From Abditibacteriota bacterium (lineage in GTDB: Bacteria > Armatimonadota > UBA5829), in NCBI GenBank assembly GCA_017552965.1, contig JAFZNQ010000062.1, positions 1-60,894 of the forward strand: 60,894 bases of DNA, in the 5' to 3' direction. Position numbers and translations under genes: made by a program. Under the pieces are notes generated by a model, which searched no databases, had not been told where the DNA came from, and saw only the letters and a list, made by a program, of their open reading frames with translations. Positions 60,430 to 60,894 of the stretch are shown here, piece after piece (position 1 is the first letter of the stretch; each line of letters begins with the position of its first letter).

Positions 60430-60894
60430 GCGCCGGGAGCGCGGGAGCGCATGAAGCTTTTTCATACAGCGCAGGTGACCCCGGCCGGCAATATACCGCC
60501 GGGAAAAGGCGCCTTGAGCGGGCGCGGGAGCGCCCGCTCAGGGCTTAATAAAACAAAGGGTGTTGCCGCCCGGCAACACCCACCCACCGCCGGGATGGCA
60601 CATAGTCTTTCTGCCCTGCAAAGCCTGTGGCTTTGCAGGAGGAAAACCATGCCGCCCGATCGAAGAAAAACGCAAGCCGACACCACACCCCGAAAGAACC
60701 GCGAGCCGCGGCCACGGACCAAGCCGGGGTGGGAGGGGCGTTATCCGGGGTCCCCGAAAAATCGCAGATTTTTTGGGGTATAAAGCCCCTGCTCAAGCCG
60801 AAGGGCAAGCGTCGCCGTCAGGCGCAAGGCGGAAAAGGCAGAAATGCAGCTTCTTTTCTGCCCCGTCGCAGAGCGCAGACCTGAGGCGCAGACG
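60430..60894. other. Hairpin-rich region with no certain gene
   Basis: Four further stem-loops occur: 60515-60540 (perfect 11 bp), 60558-60581 (perfect 11 bp), 60615-60639 (perfect 11 bp) and 60752-60778 (12 bp with one G-T). No protein family was recognised in any frame. Confidence 0.7.
60649..60783 (+). CDS. Possible 44-residue basic peptide
   Basis: A short ORF (MPPDRRKTQ start) has a strong AGGAGGAAAA ribosome-binding site. That site is partly paired in the hairpin at 60615-60639, so translation could be controlled. The peptide is rich in Arg, Pro and Lys, and its end runs through the hairpin at 60752-60778. It may equally be non-coding DNA. Confidence 0.25.
   Translation: MPPDRRKTQADTTPRKNREPRPRTKPGWEGRYPGSPKNRRFFGV

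Overview
This looks like a chromosomal segment of an anaerobic, carbohydrate-degrading bacterium of moderately high GC, most likely of the Armatimonadota (possibly a gut or rumen lineage). The strongest clue is two solitary pseudopilins (6764-7501, 43693-44436) whose N-terminus continues [18 protein letters not shown] into [20 protein letters not shown] know that string as typical of armatimonadotal DUF1559-like pseudopilins. The lineage is inferred, not proven. Anaerobic life is suggested by the hydrogenase maturase HydG, the TM1266-type regulator and the ferredoxin-fused EtfA. No phage, IS element, CRISPR array or rRNA was recognised.

Layout. 1-1257: 3' end of a DUF5131 gene and a small zinc-ribbon membrane protein. 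1438-4877 (minus): hexuronate operon uxuA-uxuB-uxaC. 5242-9060: secreted beta-helix protein, pseudopilin, and a tandem pair of zinc-ribbon/DUF2628-like membrane proteins. 9175-15246: GH38 alpha-mannosidase and a large secreted protein. 15351-18437: beta-helix/GDPD fusion, flavodoxin lipoprotein and DUF4405-like membrane protein. 18484-21119 (minus): ECF sigma factor, zinc anti-sigma factor and HtrA protease, an envelope-stress module. 21293-24280 (minus): second GH38. 24459-27520: etfB, ferredoxin-fused etfA and a decarboxylating dehydrogenase. 27567-29166 (minus): a translationally coupled HPrK-like kinase, PqqD protein and S26 peptidase. 29286-39475: long operon ftsE-ftsX-envC-PHP phosphatase-unknown-ribF-unknown-nhaC, most genes overlapping. 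39574-43652: a candidate RiPP cluster. 43693-46460 (minus): cobalamin riboswitch in front of a pseudopilin, then hydG and its regulator gene. 46592-51154 (minus): metal permease with a Cys-rich repeat, and a GH116-like enzyme. 51256-51418: two tRNA-Gly genes. 51504-55734 (minus): clan GH-A hydrolase and an HD-GYP sensor. 55917-60394: URO-D-like protein and a GH2 enzyme. 60422-60894: hairpin-rich DNA without a convincing gene.

The most interesting system is the cluster at 39574-43652. It contains an HPr-kinase-like protein, a 46-residue peptide not reported by a standard ORF cutoff, a radical SAM/SPASM enzyme, a formyltransferase, a PqqD-type carrier/recognition protein and a Ser-His S26 peptidase. 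A 15-bp perfect inverted repeat lies between the peptide and the radical SAM gene. A second kinase/PqqD/S26 cassette, lacking peptide and tailoring genes, sits 11 kb away on the other strand. Together they suggest a ribosomal peptide that is modified, possibly phosphorylated and formylated, then cleaved.

The carbohydrate genes fit together in outline. Secreted GH2, GH-A, GH116-like and beta-helix proteins would release sugars, cytoplasmic GH38 enzymes would trim mannosides, and uxaC/uxuB/uxuA would convert glucuronate to 2-keto-3-deoxygluconate.
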